Positions 51,471 to 62,066 are shown, counted from the stretch's first letter. The stretch is 64,000 nt of DNA from Rhodococcus sp. P-2 (GCF_016598535.1 NZ_CP066779.1:248001-312000), one strand, 5' to 3'. Notes: generated by a model from the sequence alone, not told the origin. Numbers and translations are program-made.

Positions 51471-52463
51471 TCAGCCGAGTGCCGCGACGAGCGCGGCAAC
51501 AATCTCGTCGCTGGACGTGGTCGACGTGTATCCGGCCGACAGCCGATGCCCGCCGCCACCGAGACTTTCAGCGACCGCCGACACGTCGATCGCCGACTTT
51601 GCACGCAACGAGATCGACCAGCTTCCGGAAACCGACTCTTTGAGTACAGCGGCAACTTCGGCTTCCGAAGTGGTTCGCACGATATCGACGACGCTCTCGA
51701 TCTCCTCGGAGCGAAGATCGCCGATGTCACTGCGTCGAATCACTGCGTACACCAGTCCACGGCCGGCGGCGGCGTCCGGAATCAACACTGCGGACCCGAG
51801 TACCGAACCCAGCATCGGCAACCACCCGAACGGATGGGTGTCGAGCAGCTTTCGCGCAATCGCGTCGCCGTCGATGCCCGTCGCCAGCAAACGCGCCGCG
51901 AGCACATGTGGAAGCGGACCTCCCCACCGGAAGGAGCCGGTGTCGGTGACCAGTCCGGCATAGAGACAGTGCGCGATATCGCGATCGATCGCGACTCCCC
52001 ACGCATCGAAGAATCGTGCGATGAGTGCCGTCGTCGAAGCCGCGGTTTCGTCGACCACGTTGATGGTTCCGAACTCCGAATTGGAGCGATGGTGATCGAG
52101 AACGATCGTGCGACGTGCGCCGGTGAGTCGACTCGCCAACTCACCGAGCCGCCCCTCGCTCCCGACGTCCACGGTCACCAGCACATCGACGTTTTCCCGA
52201 ACGTCGATGGGAGCCACGAGCAGGTGCACACCGGGGAAATCACGCATCGACTCGGGCAGCGCCGACGGCCGGCTGAACGCGACCTGAACCGAAACTCCCC
52301 GACGCTCGAGGACGAGGCCGAGTGCAAGTCCACTACCGATCGTGTCCGCATCCGGCTGCACGTGGCAGAGAATCGTCACCGAGTGTGCTGCTTCGAGCAC
52401 CTCGGCCACCTGAGCGAATTTCGCCGCGCAGGGGTCGACGTCCGAAAGTGCGGTGATCGTCAT
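51471..52463 (-). CDS. nrnA: DHH-family bifunctional oligoribonuclease/PAP phosphatase
   Basis: 330 residues. NrnA degrades 2-5-nt RNAs and dephosphorylates pAp; mycobacterial homologues (Rv2837c, CnpB) also hydrolyse cyclic dinucleotides. Motifs: CHVQPDADTIGSGLAL, DVGSEGRL, VLDHHRSNSEFG (DHH) and GLVTDTGSFRW in the DHH domain, and GGGGHRLSAG in the DHHA1 domain. It lies 12 bases after rbfA. Confidence 0.95.
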   Translation of the reverse strand: MTITALSDVDPCAAKFAQVAEVLEAAHSVTILCHVQPDADTIGSGLALGLVLERRGVSVQVAFSRPSALPESMRDFPGVHLLVAPIDVRENVDVLVTVDVGSEGRLGELASRLTGARRTIVLDHHRSNSEFGTINVVDETAASTTALIARFFDAWGVAIDRDIAHCLYAGLVTDTGSFRWGGPLPHVLAARLLATGIDGDAIARKLLDTHPFGWLPMLGSVLGSAVLIPDAAAGRGLVYAVIRRSDIGDLRSEEIESVVDIVRTTSEAEVAAVLKESVSGSWSISLRAKSAIDVSAVAESLGGGGHRLSAGYTSTTSSDEIVAALVAALG

Positions 52464-52475
52464 TCTCGGTGCGCG

Positions 52476-52955
52476 TCAGTCGGCTTCACGAACATCTGGA
52501 GACGCCGCGTCTTCGTCCGCAGCCACTCGCGGTTCCTTGTACGGATCTGCATCTCCGGCGGGCTGTGCGTTCTCACGAGCCTTGGCGACCTCGTCGTCGG
52601 CGGCCTTGGCCCGGGCCAACAGCTCTTCCATATGACGCGCGGTGTCGGGAACGGTATCGGCGACGAAGGTCAGAGTGGGAGTGAACCGGACTCCGGTTCC
52701 GGCGCCGACCTTCGAGCGCAGAACACCCTTGGCCTTCTCCAGACCCGCAGCGGCAGCTTCCACGTCGGGCGCGGAATCGACCTTCTCACCCATGACGGTG
52801 TAGTACACCGTCGCGTCGTGCAGATCATTGGTGACCTTGGTGTCCGTGATGGTGACGAATGCGAGCCGCGGATCCTTGATCTCGTGATCGATCGCCGTCG
52901 CGACGATGGTTCCGATACGCTTTGCCAGCTTGCGTGCCCGGGCTGGATCTACCAT
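52476..52955 (-). CDS. rbfA: Ribosome-binding factor A
   Basis: 159 residues; ribosome site aggagactg upstream of the ATG. RbfA assists 16S rRNA 5'-end maturation and cold adaptation. KH-like fold with [78 protein letters not shown], and an acidic C-terminal tail. The usual partners infB and ylxP lie upstream but are separated by a rightward secreted-protein gene. Confidence 0.97.
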   Translation of the reverse strand: MVDPARARKLAKRIGTIVATAIDHEIKDPRLAFVTITDTKVTNDLHDATVYYTVMGEKVDSAPDVEAAAAGLEKAKGVLRSKVGAGTGVRFTPTLTFVADTVPDTARHMEELLARAKAADDEVAKARENAQPAGDADPYKEPRVAADEDAASPDVREAD

Positions 52956-53142
52956 GACTGTCAGTCTCCTCTACCTGGCCACTCGAATCGAGGTGACTCG
53001 ATCGATCAAAGTTCTGGTTAACAAGAATTATTACCGACAACAGTCTCGTCCATCGGCTACCCGGCAACCAAATCACCATCCACCCGCGCCTGCCGGACCC
53101 ACAGCACAGACCGATCGGCCTTTTGTTGGTAACGTCCGGTCG

Positions 53143-53622
53143 ATGACGCGATCAAGAATCACCGCATCGATAATTTCCGGAGGACTCGTTGCGACTGCAC
53201 TACTTTGCTCGCCGGCAATCGCGTCGGCCGACCACAGCGAGTTCACACCGCTTCCATTGACATATTCGTTGGGAAGGAACAACACCCTTCCTTGTAGCGG
53301 ACAACTCACGGGCTACGTCCAAACCCCGCACGACCGTCCAGGCATTGCAGTCGTTTCAGTCTCCTGGACTTCCTTTTTCGACAGCCCGTGTTCGATCACC
53401 GCCTATGTCAATTATTCGAACCGCGACACTCACACCGGTGGAACCAGAGCAATCGACTTGACGCACATCTCTGACGGATCCGGTTCGCTGCGGGGTGAAT
53501 CGAGCCGCCAGATATCCATTGAGGTCGGGTCGGGCAACGCGGGCCTCAATCTGACCAGCGAATCGCTCACATCAACCTTGATCGATCCGGGCGCGTCTAC
53601 CGTGCGCTTCGTAGTGGCATGA
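53143..53622 (+). CDS. Small secreted protein of unknown function
   Basis: 159 residues. The signal peptide (about 1-29, ASIISGGLVATALLCSPAIASAD) is followed by a beta-sandwich-like domain with two Cys (LPCSGQLTGYV and SPCSITAYV), which could form one disulfide. It is transcribed against the surrounding rbfA and ylxP genes and is not part of the conserved operon. Codon and base use look slightly AT-richer upstream (attattaccgaca). I do not recognise the family; it looks like a secreted immunoglobulin-like or lectin-like domain. Confidence 0.72.
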   Translation: MTRSRITASIISGGLVATALLCSPAIASADHSEFTPLPLTYSLGRNNTLPCSGQLTGYVQTPHDRPGIAVVSVSWTSFFDSPCSITAYVNYSNRDTHTGGTRAIDLTHISDGSGSLRGESSRQISIEVGSGNAGLNLTSESLTSTLIDPGASTVRFVVA

Positions 53623-53898
53623 AGTAGTGCGCCGCCTACAGGGAGGTCCTCGCCAAGAGCGCCCCGCGAATCACGCGCTTCTGGACCGGATCTGCCCGAC
53701 GCAGGCGCGGACCGGGTGAAAGCGCTGACCGCTCCTGTAAAGATCGGCGTTGCACAGAGTGGAACCGAGATTGCGCGGAAGATACGCGACGCGGCCGACA
53801 CAGTCGCACTTGGTCCCGTAGACGCCTAATCCCTTGCCAACCAACTCGTTTCGGTACGCCGTCTCGAGGAGCGGCTCACCGACACCGACCAGTGACAC
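53623..53898. other. Region between the orphan secreted gene and ylxP
   Basis: A 75-codon leftward frame starts with GTG at 53898 directly after ylxP and reads LETAYRNELVGKGLGVYGTK then CDCVGRVAYLPRNLGSTLCN. Another leftward frame overlaps it. Neither is convincing; this may be gene debris at an insertion point. Confidence 0.35.
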
Positions 53899-54189
53899 TC
53901 AGTCTTCCGGGCCGAAGATTCGCCTTCGCACAGCCAGCAACTGAATCTCCGGACGCTCGGCCACCGCCCGCTCACAATGATCGAGAACATCGTGCAGGTG
54001 ATCGACGGACGAACTGACCACACCGACGCCCACGAGCGCTCGACGCAGGCGTCCCTGCTCCCCCGCCTCCGCTGCACTCACACCGAATCGACGGAGTTCC
54101 GTCAGGATCGGCGACAACATCGAACGCTTTTCCTTGAGTGAGTGGACATCACCGAAAAGGATGTCGAACTCCAGTGCCCCTACAAACAT
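53899..54189 (-). CDS. ylxP: YlxP (DUF503) ribosome-associated protein
   Basis: 96 residues: MFVGALEFDILFGDVHSLKEKRSMLSPILTELRRF, then SAAEAGEQGRLRRALVGVGVVSSSVDHLHDVLDHCERAV, fits DUF503. Often placed between infB and rbfA; thought to take part in ribosome maturation. It lies 113 bases after infB. Confidence 0.93.
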   Translation of the reverse strand: MFVGALEFDILFGDVHSLKEKRSMLSPILTELRRFGVSAAEAGEQGRLRRALVGVGVVSSSVDHLHDVLDHCERAVAERPEIQLLAVRRRIFGPED

Positions 54190-54302
54190 TTTCCCCCTAG
54201 ACAGAGCCGAATGGACCCTTCCGGACTTGTATGTTCAAGTCCGGAAGAGTCCATGTCAGCTAGTACTCACGTGCGTCCGCCCCAACGCCCGTGTCGACAT
54301 AA

Positions 54303-57239
54303 TCAGTCGCGCGGCTTCTCGCGAAGCTCGTAGCACTCGAGAACGTCACCGATCTTGATATCGGAGTAGGTGACGGTCAAACCACATTCGTAGCCTTCGC
54401 GAACCTCGGTAGCGTCTTCCTTCTCCCGTTTGAGCGAGGAGATGGTGACCGTCTCGGCGATGACCTTGCTGTCGCGGATGAGACGTGCCTTGGCGTTGCG
54501 ACGGATGCTGCCCGAGGTGACCAAGCAACCGGCAATGTTGCCGATCTTGGACGAACGGAACATGGCGCGAATCTCTGCCTTGCCCAGCTCGACCTCTTCG
54601 TACACCGGCTTGAGCAGGCCCTTGAGTGCCTTCTCGACCTCGTCGATGGCCTGGTAGATCACCGAGTAGTAGCGAATGTCGACGCCCTCGCGGTTCGCCA
54701 GCTCCGTTGCCTTGCCTTCGGCGCGGACGTTGAAGCCGATGATGATCGCGTTGGACGCAGCAGCCAGGTTGACGTTGGTTTCCGTGATGCCACCGACACC
54801 GCGGTCGATGACGCGCAACTGCACCTCGTCGTCGATCGGAATGCCGAGGAGAGCCTCTTCGAGAGCCTCCACGGTTCCCGAGTTGTCACCCTTGAGAATC
54901 AAGTTCAGCTGCGAATGTTCCTTCAGAGCTGCATCGAGATCGTCGAGGCTGATGCGCTTACGACTCTTCGCTGCAAGCGCGTTGCGCTTACGTGCGTTGC
55001 GACGGTCCGCGATCTGGCGAGCGATACGGTCCTCGTCGACCACGAGCAGGTTGTCGCCTGCACCGGGGACCGACGTGAAGCCGATGACCTGGACCGGACG
55101 TGAAGGCAGTGCCTCGTGGACGTCCTGACCGTGCTCGTCCACCATGCGGCGGACGCGGCCGTAAGCATCGCCGGCAACGATCGAGTCGCCGACCCGCAGC
55201 GTTCCGCGCTGAATGAGCACGGTAGCGACGGGGCCGCGGCCACGGTCGAGGTGCGCCTCGATGGCAACACCCTGAGCGTCCATGTCCGGGTTGGCGCGCA
55301 GATCCAGGGAAGCATCGGCCGTCAACAGCACTGCTTCGAGCAGTGCGTCGATGTTGAGACCCTGCTTCGCCGAGATGTCGACGAACATGGTGTCTCCGCC
55401 GTATTCCTCGGCCACCAGTCCGTACTCGGTGAGCTGCTGCCGGATCTTGTCCGGGTTCGCGCCTTCCTTGTCGATCTTGTTCACCGCGACCACGATCGGC
55501 ACGTCGGCCGCCTGGGCGTGGTTGATCGCTTCCACCGTCTGCGGCATGACGCCGTCGTCGGCTGCGACGACAAGGATCGCGAGGTCGGTGGCCTTGGCAC
55601 CACGAGCACGCATGGCCGTGAAGGCCTCGTGACCCGGGGTGTCGATGAACGTCACGAGACGCTCGTTGCCCTCGAGCTCGGTCAGCACCTGGTAGGCACC
55701 GATGTGCTGCGTGATGCCGCCGGCTTCGCCCTCACGGACATTCGCCTTACGGATCACGTCGAGCAGACGGGTCTTACCGTGGTCGACGTGGCCCATGACG
55801 GTGACCACAGGCGGACGGGACTCGAGGTCCTCTTCTCCGCCGGCGTCCTCGCCGTAGGTGAGGTCGAAGCTGTCGAGCAGCTCGCGATCCTCGTCCTCCG
55901 GGCTGACGACCTGCACGACGTAGTTCATTTCGCCGCCGAGCAGCTCCAGCGTCTCGTCGTTGACCGACTGAGTTGCCGTGACCATCTCACCGAGGTTGAA
56001 CAACGCCTGCACGAGTGCTGCGGGGTTCGCATCGATCTTGTCCGCGAAGTCCGACAGCGATGCGCCGCGAGCGAGACGGATGGTCTCGCCGTTGCCGCGT
56101 GGCAGCCTGACGCCGCCGACTGCGGGAGCCTGCATGCTTTCGTACTCGGCGCGCTTCGCCCGCTTCGACTTACGTCCACGGCGAACTGCTCCACCGGGAC
56201 GACCGAATGCACCTGCCGCTGCGCCGCGCTGACCGGGACGGCCACCGCCGCCGGGACGACCGCGGAATCCACCGGCCGGAGCTGCTCCACCGGGAGCACC
56301 TGCACCAGCACCGGCGCCGGGAGCGCCGCCGCCGCGGTATCCACCGCCGCCGCCACCCGGACGACCACCGGGAGCGCCACCGGGACGACCCGGACGTCCG
56401 CCGCCACCTGGCGCGGGACGAGCGGAACGAGCAGGCATTGCACCCGGGTTCGGGCGAGGAGGCATGGAGCCGGGGCTCGGGCGAGGTCCGCCCTGACCTG
56501 CAGGCGGACGAGGTCCACCCTGGCCGGGAGCCGGACGGGGACCGCCCTGACCCGGAGCCGGACGAGGTCCACCCTGGCCGGGAGCCGGACGGGGACCGCC
56601 CTGACCCGGAGCCGGACGAGAACCGCCCTGGCCTGCACCCGGACGCGGTGCGCCGGGAGCGGGACGAGGTGCCGGACGCTCGGCGGGAGCCGAGGAGTAC
56701 GGGTTGTTACCGACGCGAGGTGCCTTCGGTCCCGGACGCGGTCCGCCGGGCTTTGCGCCGGTGGACGGTGCTGCCGGAGCCGCGGGGGCTGCCGGAGCCG
56801 ACGCTGCGGGCGCAGCCGGAGCCGGACGTGCCGGCTGTGCTGGTTTCGGAGCGTTGAACGTCGGGGTGGGGACCGGCGCCGACGGTGCTGCCGGAGCAGC
56901 AGCTGCGGGGGCTGCCGGTGCCGGAGCTGCGGGAGCCGCCGGTGCGGGTGCGGCCGGCTTGGGGCCGGGACGCGGGGCACCGGGCTTTGCAGCTGACGGC
57001 GACGGTGCGCCTGGCTTTGCCGCGGGCCGAGCCGCCGGAGCGGCTGCGCCGGTCTCGGACTTGGTTTCTGCTCCGCCTGCCGACGGGAATGACTCCCGCA
57101 GACGACGGGCGACGGGCGCCTCCACTGTGGATGACGCGGACTTCACGAACTCGCCTTGCTCCTTGAGCGTTGCGAGTAGTTCCTTGCTGGTGACACCGAG
57201 TTCTTTAGCCAACTCGTGCACGCGGGCCTTGCCTGCCAC
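54303..57239 (-). CDS. infB: Translation initiation factor IF-2
   Basis: 978 residues from the GTG at 57239 (ribosome site gaggaga), matching the family start (M)[31 protein letters not shown] very long Ala/Pro/Gly-rich linker (about 60-340) includes exact tandem DNA repeats. The G domain has [22 protein letters not shown] and [10 protein letters not shown]; domains II-IV follow, including [25 protein letters not shown]. It brings initiator tRNA to the 30S subunit. It is in the nusA-ylxR-infB-ylxP-rbfA order except for the orphan insertion. Confidence 0.98.
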   Translation of the reverse strand: MAGKARVHELAKELGVTSKELLATLKEQGEFVKSASSTVEAPVARRLRESFPSAGGAETKSETGAAAPAARPAAKPGAPSPSAAKPGAPRPGPKPAAPAPAAPAAPAPAAPAAAAPAAPSAPVPTPTFNAPKPAQPARPAPAAPAASAPAAPAAPAAPSTGAKPGGPRPGPKAPRVGNNPYSSAPAERPAPRPAPGAPRPGAGQGGSRPAPGQGGPRPAPGQGGPRPAPGQGGPRPAPGQGGPRPPAGQGGPRPSPGSMPPRPNPGAMPARSARPAPGGGGRPGRPGGAPGGRPGGGGGGYRGGGAPGAGAGAGAPGGAAPAGGFRGRPGGGGRPGQRGAAAGAFGRPGGAVRRGRKSKRAKRAEYESMQAPAVGGVRLPRGNGETIRLARGASLSDFADKIDANPAALVQALFNLGEMVTATQSVNDETLELLGGEMNYVVQVVSPEDEDRELLDSFDLTYGEDAGGEEDLESRPPVVTVMGHVDHGKTRLLDVIRKANVREGEAGGITQHIGAYQVLTELEGNERLVTFIDTPGHEAFTAMRARGAKATDLAILVVAADDGVMPQTVEAINHAQAADVPIVVAVNKIDKEGANPDKIRQQLTEYGLVAEEYGGDTMFVDISAKQGLNIDALLEAVLLTADASLDLRANPDMDAQGVAIEAHLDRGRGPVATVLIQRGTLRVGDSIVAGDAYGRVRRMVDEHGQDVHEALPSRPVQVIGFTSVPGAGDNLLVVDEDRIARQIADRRNARKRNALAAKSRKRISLDDLDAALKEHSQLNLILKGDNSGTVEALEEALLGIPIDDEVQLRVIDRGVGGITETNVNLAAASNAIIIGFNVRAEGKATELANREGVDIRYYSVIYQAIDEVEKALKGLLKPVYEEVELGKAEIRAMFRSSKIGNIAGCLVTSGSIRRNAKARLIRDSKVIAETVTISSLKREKEDATEVREGYECGLTVTYSDIKIGDVLECYELREKPRD
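56510..56617. repeat. Two perfect 54-bp tandem repeats inside infB
   Basis: Copies 56510-56563 and 56564-56617 are identical and each encodes two 9-residue units of GGPRPAPGQ type. Flanking sequence holds further, imperfect units. Such in-frame repeats commonly vary in number between strains. Confidence 0.9.
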
Positions 57240-57347
57240 TGCTCTCCTCACTGATGAGGTCGAGCAGGAGGCATCCCACAGATGTGGGTCCCGCACGACC
57301 TCGGGTTATCGCCGATGGACGTTCATCGTTGGTGCTTCACGGTGTGC

Positions 57348-57698
57348 TCATGAGTGCTTGTGCCTGTTCTTCTCGAGAGGTACTGCTTTTGTGTGAACTG
57401 CGTCGACCAGCTGGTCGACAGCGGACGTGTCCAGATTTCCGGACACTCGCAGTGCTCTGCTGAATGCTCGGCGCCGCTCTGCCAGGCTCAGACAACTCGG
57501 ATCCAGGTGCAGCCATGCACCTCGACCGGGGAGTCTTCGCGATACGTCGGGGATCAGCGGGGAACCCTCCGGCCCCTGCTCACCAACCACGACCCTCAAC
57601 AGATCGACAGCCGACCCTTGTTCCCTGCACCCCACGCACGTTCTGACCGGCGAACCGGGTTTCACGCGCGCAGAATCCGAGGACTCACGTCGAACCAT
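57348..57698 (-). CDS. ylxR: YlxR (DUF448) RNA-binding protein
   Basis: 116 residues from the ATG at 57698 (a GTG at 57740, right after the nusA stop, would add 14). The motif PVRTCVGCREQGSAVDLLRVV and later RLPGRGAWLHLDPSCLSLAERRRAFSRAL are characteristic of DUF448. It lies between nusA and infB; proposed to bind RNA or modulate transcription. Confidence 0.93.
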   Translation of the reverse strand: MVRRESSDSARVKPGSPVRTCVGCREQGSAVDLLRVVVGEQGPEGSPLIPDVSRRLPGRGAWLHLDPSCLSLAERRRAFSRALRVSGNLDTSAVDQLVDAVHTKAVPLEKNRHKHS

Positions 57699-57742
57699 TG
57701 TCCACTCTACCGCCGAACCGTCTCGATCACTGCATTCCACCG

Positions 57743-58774
57743 TTATCCGTTGGACGTGGCGGGCCGGTCGGACGCGTCACCAACGGGTGCCGCATCGCTA
57801 CGAATGTCGATACGCCAACCCGTCAACCGCGCAGCCAGACGGGCATTTTGACCCTCTTTTCCGATGGCCAACGAAAGCTGGAAATCGGGCACGATGACAC
57901 GGGCTGCACGAGCTTCGGGATCGACGACAGTGACGGAGACCACTTTCGACGGGGAAAGTGCGTTGCCCACAAACGTCGCGGGATCTTCGTCGAAGTCGAT
58001 GATGTCGATCTTCTCCCCCGCGAGTTCACTCATGACGTTGCGGACGCGCTGACCCATCGGGCCGATGCATGCACCCTTTGCGTTGAGCCCCTGCACGCGT
58101 GAGGCAACGGCGATCTTGGAACGATGTCCCGCTTCGCGCGCGACGTTGATGATCTCGACACTGCCGTCCGCGATCTCCGGAACCTCGAGTGCGAACAATT
58201 TGCGAACCAGGTTCGGGTGAGTCCGCGAGAGGGTGATCTGCGGGCCACGGGCGCCGCGAGCAACTCCGACGACGTAGCACTTGATGCGCTCACCGTGCTC
58301 GTAATTCTCGCCGGGAACCTGTTCTGCAGGCGGCAACAATCCTTCTGCGCCATTGGATTCGCTGCCGATGCGCACAACGACCATCCCGCGAGAGTTTGCA
58401 CGCGTGTCACGCTGAATGACACCGCCGACGATTTCACCCTCATGGGTGGAGAACTCACCGAAACTGCGCTCGTGCTCGGCGTCGCGCAAACGCTGCAGAA
58501 TGACCTGGCGTGCGGTGGTAGCCGCAATGCGTCCGAATCCTTCGGGAGTGTCGTCCCACTCCTCACCGATCATGTTGCCGTCGGCATCGGTGTCGTGCGC
58601 CATTACTCGCACCGAACCGGTCTTGATGTTGACATCGATCCGAGCGTTCTGCTTGTGCCCCTCGGTGTGGCGGTACGCCGTCAGCAGCGCGGTCTGGATC
58701 GTGGCAATCACAGTTTCGATCGAAACGCCCTTTTCGGCTTCGATCGCTCGCAACGCTGCAATGTCGATATTCAC
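57743..58774 (-). CDS. nusA: Transcription elongation/termination factor NusA
   Basis: 343 residues, as in other actinobacteria, without the C-terminal acidic repeats of E. coli NusA. N-terminal RNA polymerase-binding domain ([30 protein letters not shown]), S1 domain ([25 protein letters not shown]), KH1 ([42 protein letters not shown]) and KH2 ([23 protein letters not shown]). The start overlaps the rimP stop by 4 bases (ATGA). Confidence 0.98.
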   Translation of the reverse strand: MNIDIAALRAIEAEKGVSIETVIATIQTALLTAYRHTEGHKQNARIDVNIKTGSVRVMAHDTDADGNMIGEEWDDTPEGFGRIAATTARQVILQRLRDAEHERSFGEFSTHEGEIVGGVIQRDTRANSRGMVVVRIGSESNGAEGLLPPAEQVPGENYEHGERIKCYVVGVARGARGPQITLSRTHPNLVRKLFALEVPEIADGSVEIINVAREAGHRSKIAVASRVQGLNAKGACIGPMGQRVRNVMSELAGEKIDIIDFDEDPATFVGNALSPSKVVSVTVVDPEARAARVIVPDFQLSLAIGKEGQNARLAARLTGWRIDIRSDAAPVGDASDRPATSNG

Positions 58775-59391
58775 TTGTCGAACCCTTCTTCGTTTTCTAC
58801 GTCTTCTAATTCTGCTTCGTCGTCTTCGACACTGTCCACGCCCGAGTCATCGGTGAGGTCAACCGCATCCGAGGGAACTGCACGCCCCTCCGGGATGCCG
58901 CCCGCGAGTTCCAACTCCGCCTCACTGGGCTTCGAGAACTCCACCTGAACTACGGCCTTCTGAACGTCGTCCAGAGCAATCTCGCGCACGGTCAGCCCGC
59001 CGCGGCCACCGATGACAACCGCCACGGAATCGTCGTTCAACGTTCCGACACGGCCCACCACGGTCTCGCCGGCCAGATCGATACGCGCTTTACGTCCGCG
59101 GGCCCGACGCCAGTGACGCTCGAGCGTCAGCGGGCGATCGATTCCCGGAGAGGTCACCTCGAGGGTGTACGGCGTTTCACCGATTTCCTCGAGGCTGTCG
59201 AAAAGTTCCGAAACGAGTCTGCTGATCTCTGCGGCGGCATCGAGTTCGATCCCGGCATCGCTGTCGACCATGATGCGCACCGCGCTGTGCTTGCCCGCAC
59301 TGGTCACGACAACGTCCTCGACGTCGTAACCCTGGGCGTGCACGAGTTCGGAGATCAGCTCGATCACCCTCTCCCTGGATGGCACCGGCAT
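58771..59391 (-). CDS. rimP: Ribosome maturation factor RimP
   Basis: 206 residues. The N-terminal domain has [40 protein letters not shown] and [20 protein letters not shown], diagnostic of RimP; the C-terminal SH3-like part has [15 protein letters not shown] and a long acidic tail. It is the first gene of the leftward rimP-nusA-ylxR-infB operon, so its promoter should lie between 59392 and 59623. Confidence 0.96.
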   Translation of the reverse strand: MPVPSRERVIELISELVHAQGYDVEDVVVTSAGKHSAVRIMVDSDAGIELDAAAEISRLVSELFDSLEEIGETPYTLEVTSPGIDRPLTLERHWRRARGRKARIDLAGETVVGRVGTLNDDSVAVVIGGRGGLTVREIALDDVQKAVVQVEFSKPSEAELELAGGIPEGRAVPSDAVDLTDDSGVDSVEDDEAELEDVENEEGFDK

Positions 59392-59623
59392 CTCGCGAAC
59401 TCCTCATTTCAGTTGTCGTCGATTGTCCGACTTGTGTCGACTGTCGGCGTGGGCGGCTGCGAGCATGAAAAGACACCAGGTGCCACATGCTGCAAGCATC
59501 CAAGAGTACCGCTCATTGCGCGTCTCCGTGACCAGAGTGCCCGACGCACGTCACACTTGAACACGACGCGCGGATTCGAACGATCGGCCGACCACCTGGC
59601 ACGATGGACTGGTGCTGACGCCC
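59392..59623. other. Divergent promoter region rimP/lipoprotein
   Basis: About 230 bases without a gene. It must hold the promoter of the leftward nusA operon and of the rightward lipoprotein-ferritin pair. No clear RNA element is seen. Confidence 0.4.
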
Positions 59624-60115
59624 ATGACTACTACCCCACTCTCTCGGCGGAGTGCGCTCAAGATGACGGGAACCGCAGCAGCGTTGGGCGCTGCAGCCTT
59701 CTCGTTGTCCGCCTGCACCGACGACGGCACAGCGGAGGCGGCTGCAGAAGTCGACCAGCTGACGGCCCAGGCCGAGCGAGCTCGCGCCGACGCTGCCGCC
59801 GCAACCGCCGCGATCGCACTCGCACCGGACAAGTCGGCATCACTGACCACGATCAGCGCCGAACGCACAGCGCATGCACTCGAACTCGACGCCGAGATTG
59901 CACGAGCAGCGGGCGGCGCCGCCGCTACGACCACAGCACCCCCCTCGACCTCGGTCGCAAACGCTCCTACCGGCGTCGAATCCTTGAGTACCTCGCTGGC
60001 TGATTCGGCGCGCAGTGCCGCGGATCTCGCTCGAACGATGTCCGGCTATCGCGCGGGCCTGCTCGGTTCGATCAGCGCGTCGTGCTCGACTCAGGTTGCG
60101 GTGTTGCTTCCGTGA
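59624..60115 (+). CDS. Tat-type lipoprotein with coiled-coil Ala-rich body
   Basis: 163 residues. The N-terminus has twin arginines (LSRRSALKMTG), an Ala-rich helix and a lipobox SLSAC, so Tat export and lipidation are likely. The body is helical (EVDQLTAQAERARADAAAATAAIAL). Its stop shares bases with the GTG of the ferritin-like gene. It matches the position of Rv2843 in M. tuberculosis. The start at 59624 is favoured over GTG 59612. Function unknown. Confidence 0.82.
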   Translation: MTTTPLSRRSALKMTGTAAALGAAAFSLSACTDDGTAEAAAEVDQLTAQAERARADAAAATAAIALAPDKSASLTTISAERTAHALELDAEIARAAGGAAATTTAPPSTSVANAPTGVESLSTSLADSARSAADLARTMSGYRAGLLGSISASCSTQVAVLLP

Positions 60116-60567
60116 TCACTTCGCACACCCGTCGATCCGAGAGTTCCGCCTTGCTGACCGCGATCGAATCAGAGAATGCCGCGATCTTCGCTTACGGAGT
60201 GGTTGCCGCGTTTTCGAATCCTGCCCGTGTCAACGAAGTTGCCACACATACGGCCGCGCACCGCGCGCGACGTGATGCGCTGGTTGCCCTGTCGACCGAC
60301 GCGGGCGAGACCCCACCGACAGCCGCGGCAGCCTACGAGATTCCGTTCCCGGTGACGGACGCCGTTACCGCGGCACAACTGGCAGCGCAGATCGAATCCG
60401 ACACCGCCGTGACCTACCGGGCATTCGTCGAACAGGTCGATACCGACCAACTCCGCACGTTCGGAATCGACGGCCTCACCGATGCGGCAATCCGCGGCGC
60501 CGGATGGCGGTCCGCGCTGGGAACGGCTCCGGCCACCTCAGCCTTCCCGGGGGACCCGACTTCATAA
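60112..60567 (+). CDS. Ferritin-like DUF4439 protein
   Basis: 151 residues from a GTG that overlaps the preceding stop (GTGA). Helices with LLTAIESENAAIFAYGVVAAF and VNEVATHTAAHRARRDALVAL carry Glu/His spacing of a ferritin-like four-helix bundle; the C-terminal half has AAQLAAQIESDTAVTYRAFVEQV. No signal peptide. It is the counterpart of Rv2844. It could bind iron or interact with the lipoprotein it is coupled to. Confidence 0.8.
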   Translation: MITSHTRRSESSALLTAIESENAAIFAYGVVAAFSNPARVNEVATHTAAHRARRDALVALSTDAGETPPTAAAAYEIPFPVTDAVTAAQLAAQIESDTAVTYRAFVEQVDTDQLRTFGIDGLTDAAIRGAGWRSALGTAPATSAFPGDPTS

Positions 60568-60618
60568 CTGCTGTGCGCCTTTATTAACCGCCGGGGGTTG
60601 ATAAAGGCGCACAGCAGT
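60567..60618. terminator. Bidirectional terminator between the DUF4439 and DHA2 genes
   Basis: Perfect 18-bp arms (actgctgtgcgcctttat / ataaaggcgcacagcagt) with a 16-base loop, overlapping the DUF4439 stop and ending 3 bases before the efflux gene stop. AT-rich ends of the stem supply a T-run either way. Confidence 0.85.
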
Positions 60619-60621
60619 AGC

Positions 60622-62046
60622 TCAGGCCTTTCGATGCGAGGGCACGAACCACGCCGCGACCACGGCCACCAGCACGAAGCAACCGCCGACGCGCAGCGCG
60701 GGTGTCAGGGCGTCGCCGTAGCCAAGCGGGGTGAGCGCACCACCGGCGGCAAGGAAGACCGCTGTGAGAACCGCGATTCCCAGTGCGACACCGATCTCGC
60801 GAAGCGTCGAGTTGGTCGAACTGGCCGTTCCGTGATCAGGCTCGTCCATATCGACGAGGACAGCGGTGGAACTCGGCGCGAAGGTCAGGCCCATGCCGAT
60901 ACCCGCCATCAGTAGAGCCGGAACCAGCGAACCGTACGTCACGTCGGGACCGATCAACGCGGCCAACCAGAACAATGCTCCGGCCTGGAGCAGCAGACCG
61001 GTCAGCAGAAGTGAACGGAGCCCGACCTTCGGCGCCAGAAAACCGGCGAGAGGCGCGAAGATCATCGGTGCCGCCGTCCACGGAAGCGTCCGCAGGCCTG
61101 CTTGGAACGGGCTGTAGCCCATCACGATCTGGAGGTACTGAGACAGCAGGAACACCGCTCCGAAGATTCCGATCGAGAAGGTCAAGCCGATGACGTTCGC
61201 CATCGAGAAACTGCGTGAGCGGAACAGACGTAGGGGCATCACCGGATGTGACGTCTTCATCTCGCGAAGAACGAAGAGCGCCAAGGCGACTGCGGAACCG
61301 ACCAACGACGCAACCACTCCGAACGATCCCCAGCCGTCGTCGTTGCCGTGAACGATTCCCCACACCGCCAGAAACACACCCAGCCCGGCGAGTGCGACAC
61401 CGGGAAGGTCGAGAGGTTGTGTGCGACCGGTCGATTCACGCAACGCATACAACGCAAGAGGAACAGCAACGATCGCCACCGGCACGTTGATCCAGAAGAT
61501 CCCCTGCCACGAGAACCCGTCGACTACCGCTCCACCGACCACGGGACCCATCGCGATTCCCAGGCCGGAGACACCACCCCACACGCCGATTGCCATGGCG
61601 CGCTTGGCTTCCGGTACCGCTGCGACGAGGAGGGTCAGCGAGAGGGGCATGATCGCGGCAGCACCGGCGCCCTGGAAGGCTCGGGCCGCAATCAGCAAGC
61701 CCGGGGTTGTGGACAGCGCCGAAGCGATCGATGCCGCCGTGAACAGCCCGATTCCGAACACGAACATACGGCGGCGACCCCACCGATCGCCGAGCGTCGT
61801 CGCCGAAAGCATCAGCGTCGCAAAGCAGAGCGTGTACGCATTCATGAACCACTGGAGTTGCCCGACGGACGCGTTCAGTTCCTTCTCGATCACCGGCAGC
61901 GCGCTCGTCATGACGAGGTTGTCGAGGGTGGCCATGAACATGGGCAGAGAGGCAGCAACCATCGCGATCGCGATCGGAACCTTACGTCCTCCACTGCTTT
62001 CCGACCCGGATGCGGCGTCCGATCCGGACTTCGTCAAAACGGTCAT
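60622..62046 (-). CDS. DHA2-family (14-TM) MFS drug exporter
   Basis: 474 residues with about 13-14 hydrophobic helices. Motif A is LGDRWGRRRMFVFG, motif C is GPVVGGAVVDGFSWQGIFWINVP, and motif D1 LDNLVMTSALPVIEKEL is near the start, all typical of the EmrB/QacA proton-antiporter group. It resembles the mycobacterial EfpA locus position but has a neighbouring TetR, so the symbol is withheld. Likely repressed by the divergent TetR. Confidence 0.9.
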   Translation of the reverse strand: MTVLTKSGSDAASGSESSGGRKVPIAIAMVAASLPMFMATLDNLVMTSALPVIEKELNASVGQLQWFMNAYTLCFATLMLSATTLGDRWGRRRMFVFGIGLFTAASIASALSTTPGLLIAARAFQGAGAAAIMPLSLTLLVAAVPEAKRAMAIGVWGGVSGLGIAMGPVVGGAVVDGFSWQGIFWINVPVAIVAVPLALYALRESTGRTQPLDLPGVALAGLGVFLAVWGIVHGNDDGWGSFGVVASLVGSAVALALFVLREMKTSHPVMPLRLFRSRSFSMANVIGLTFSIGIFGAVFLLSQYLQIVMGYSPFQAGLRTLPWTAAPMIFAPLAGFLAPKVGLRSLLLTGLLLQAGALFWLAALIGPDVTYGSLVPALLMAGIGMGLTFAPSSTAVLVDMDEPDHGTASSTNSTLREIGVALGIAVLTAVFLAAGGALTPLGYGDALTPALRVGGCFVLVAVVAAWFVPSHRKA

Positions 62047-62066
62047 CGCGATTCCTCGAATGAAGG

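Noticed and set aside
53671..53898. 75-codon leftward frame after ylxP
   Set aside because: Protein-like in parts but without signal, domain or independent ribosome site; kept only as possible debris.
55116..56996. 626-codon open frame opposite infB
   Set aside because: Its low-complexity Thr/Arg/Ala composition mirrors the repeat-rich infB linker; not a protein family.
60622..62046. Calling the exporter EfpA
   Set aside because: Position resembles the EfpA locus, but it is shorter than mycobacterial EfpA and has its own divergent TetR; family call only.
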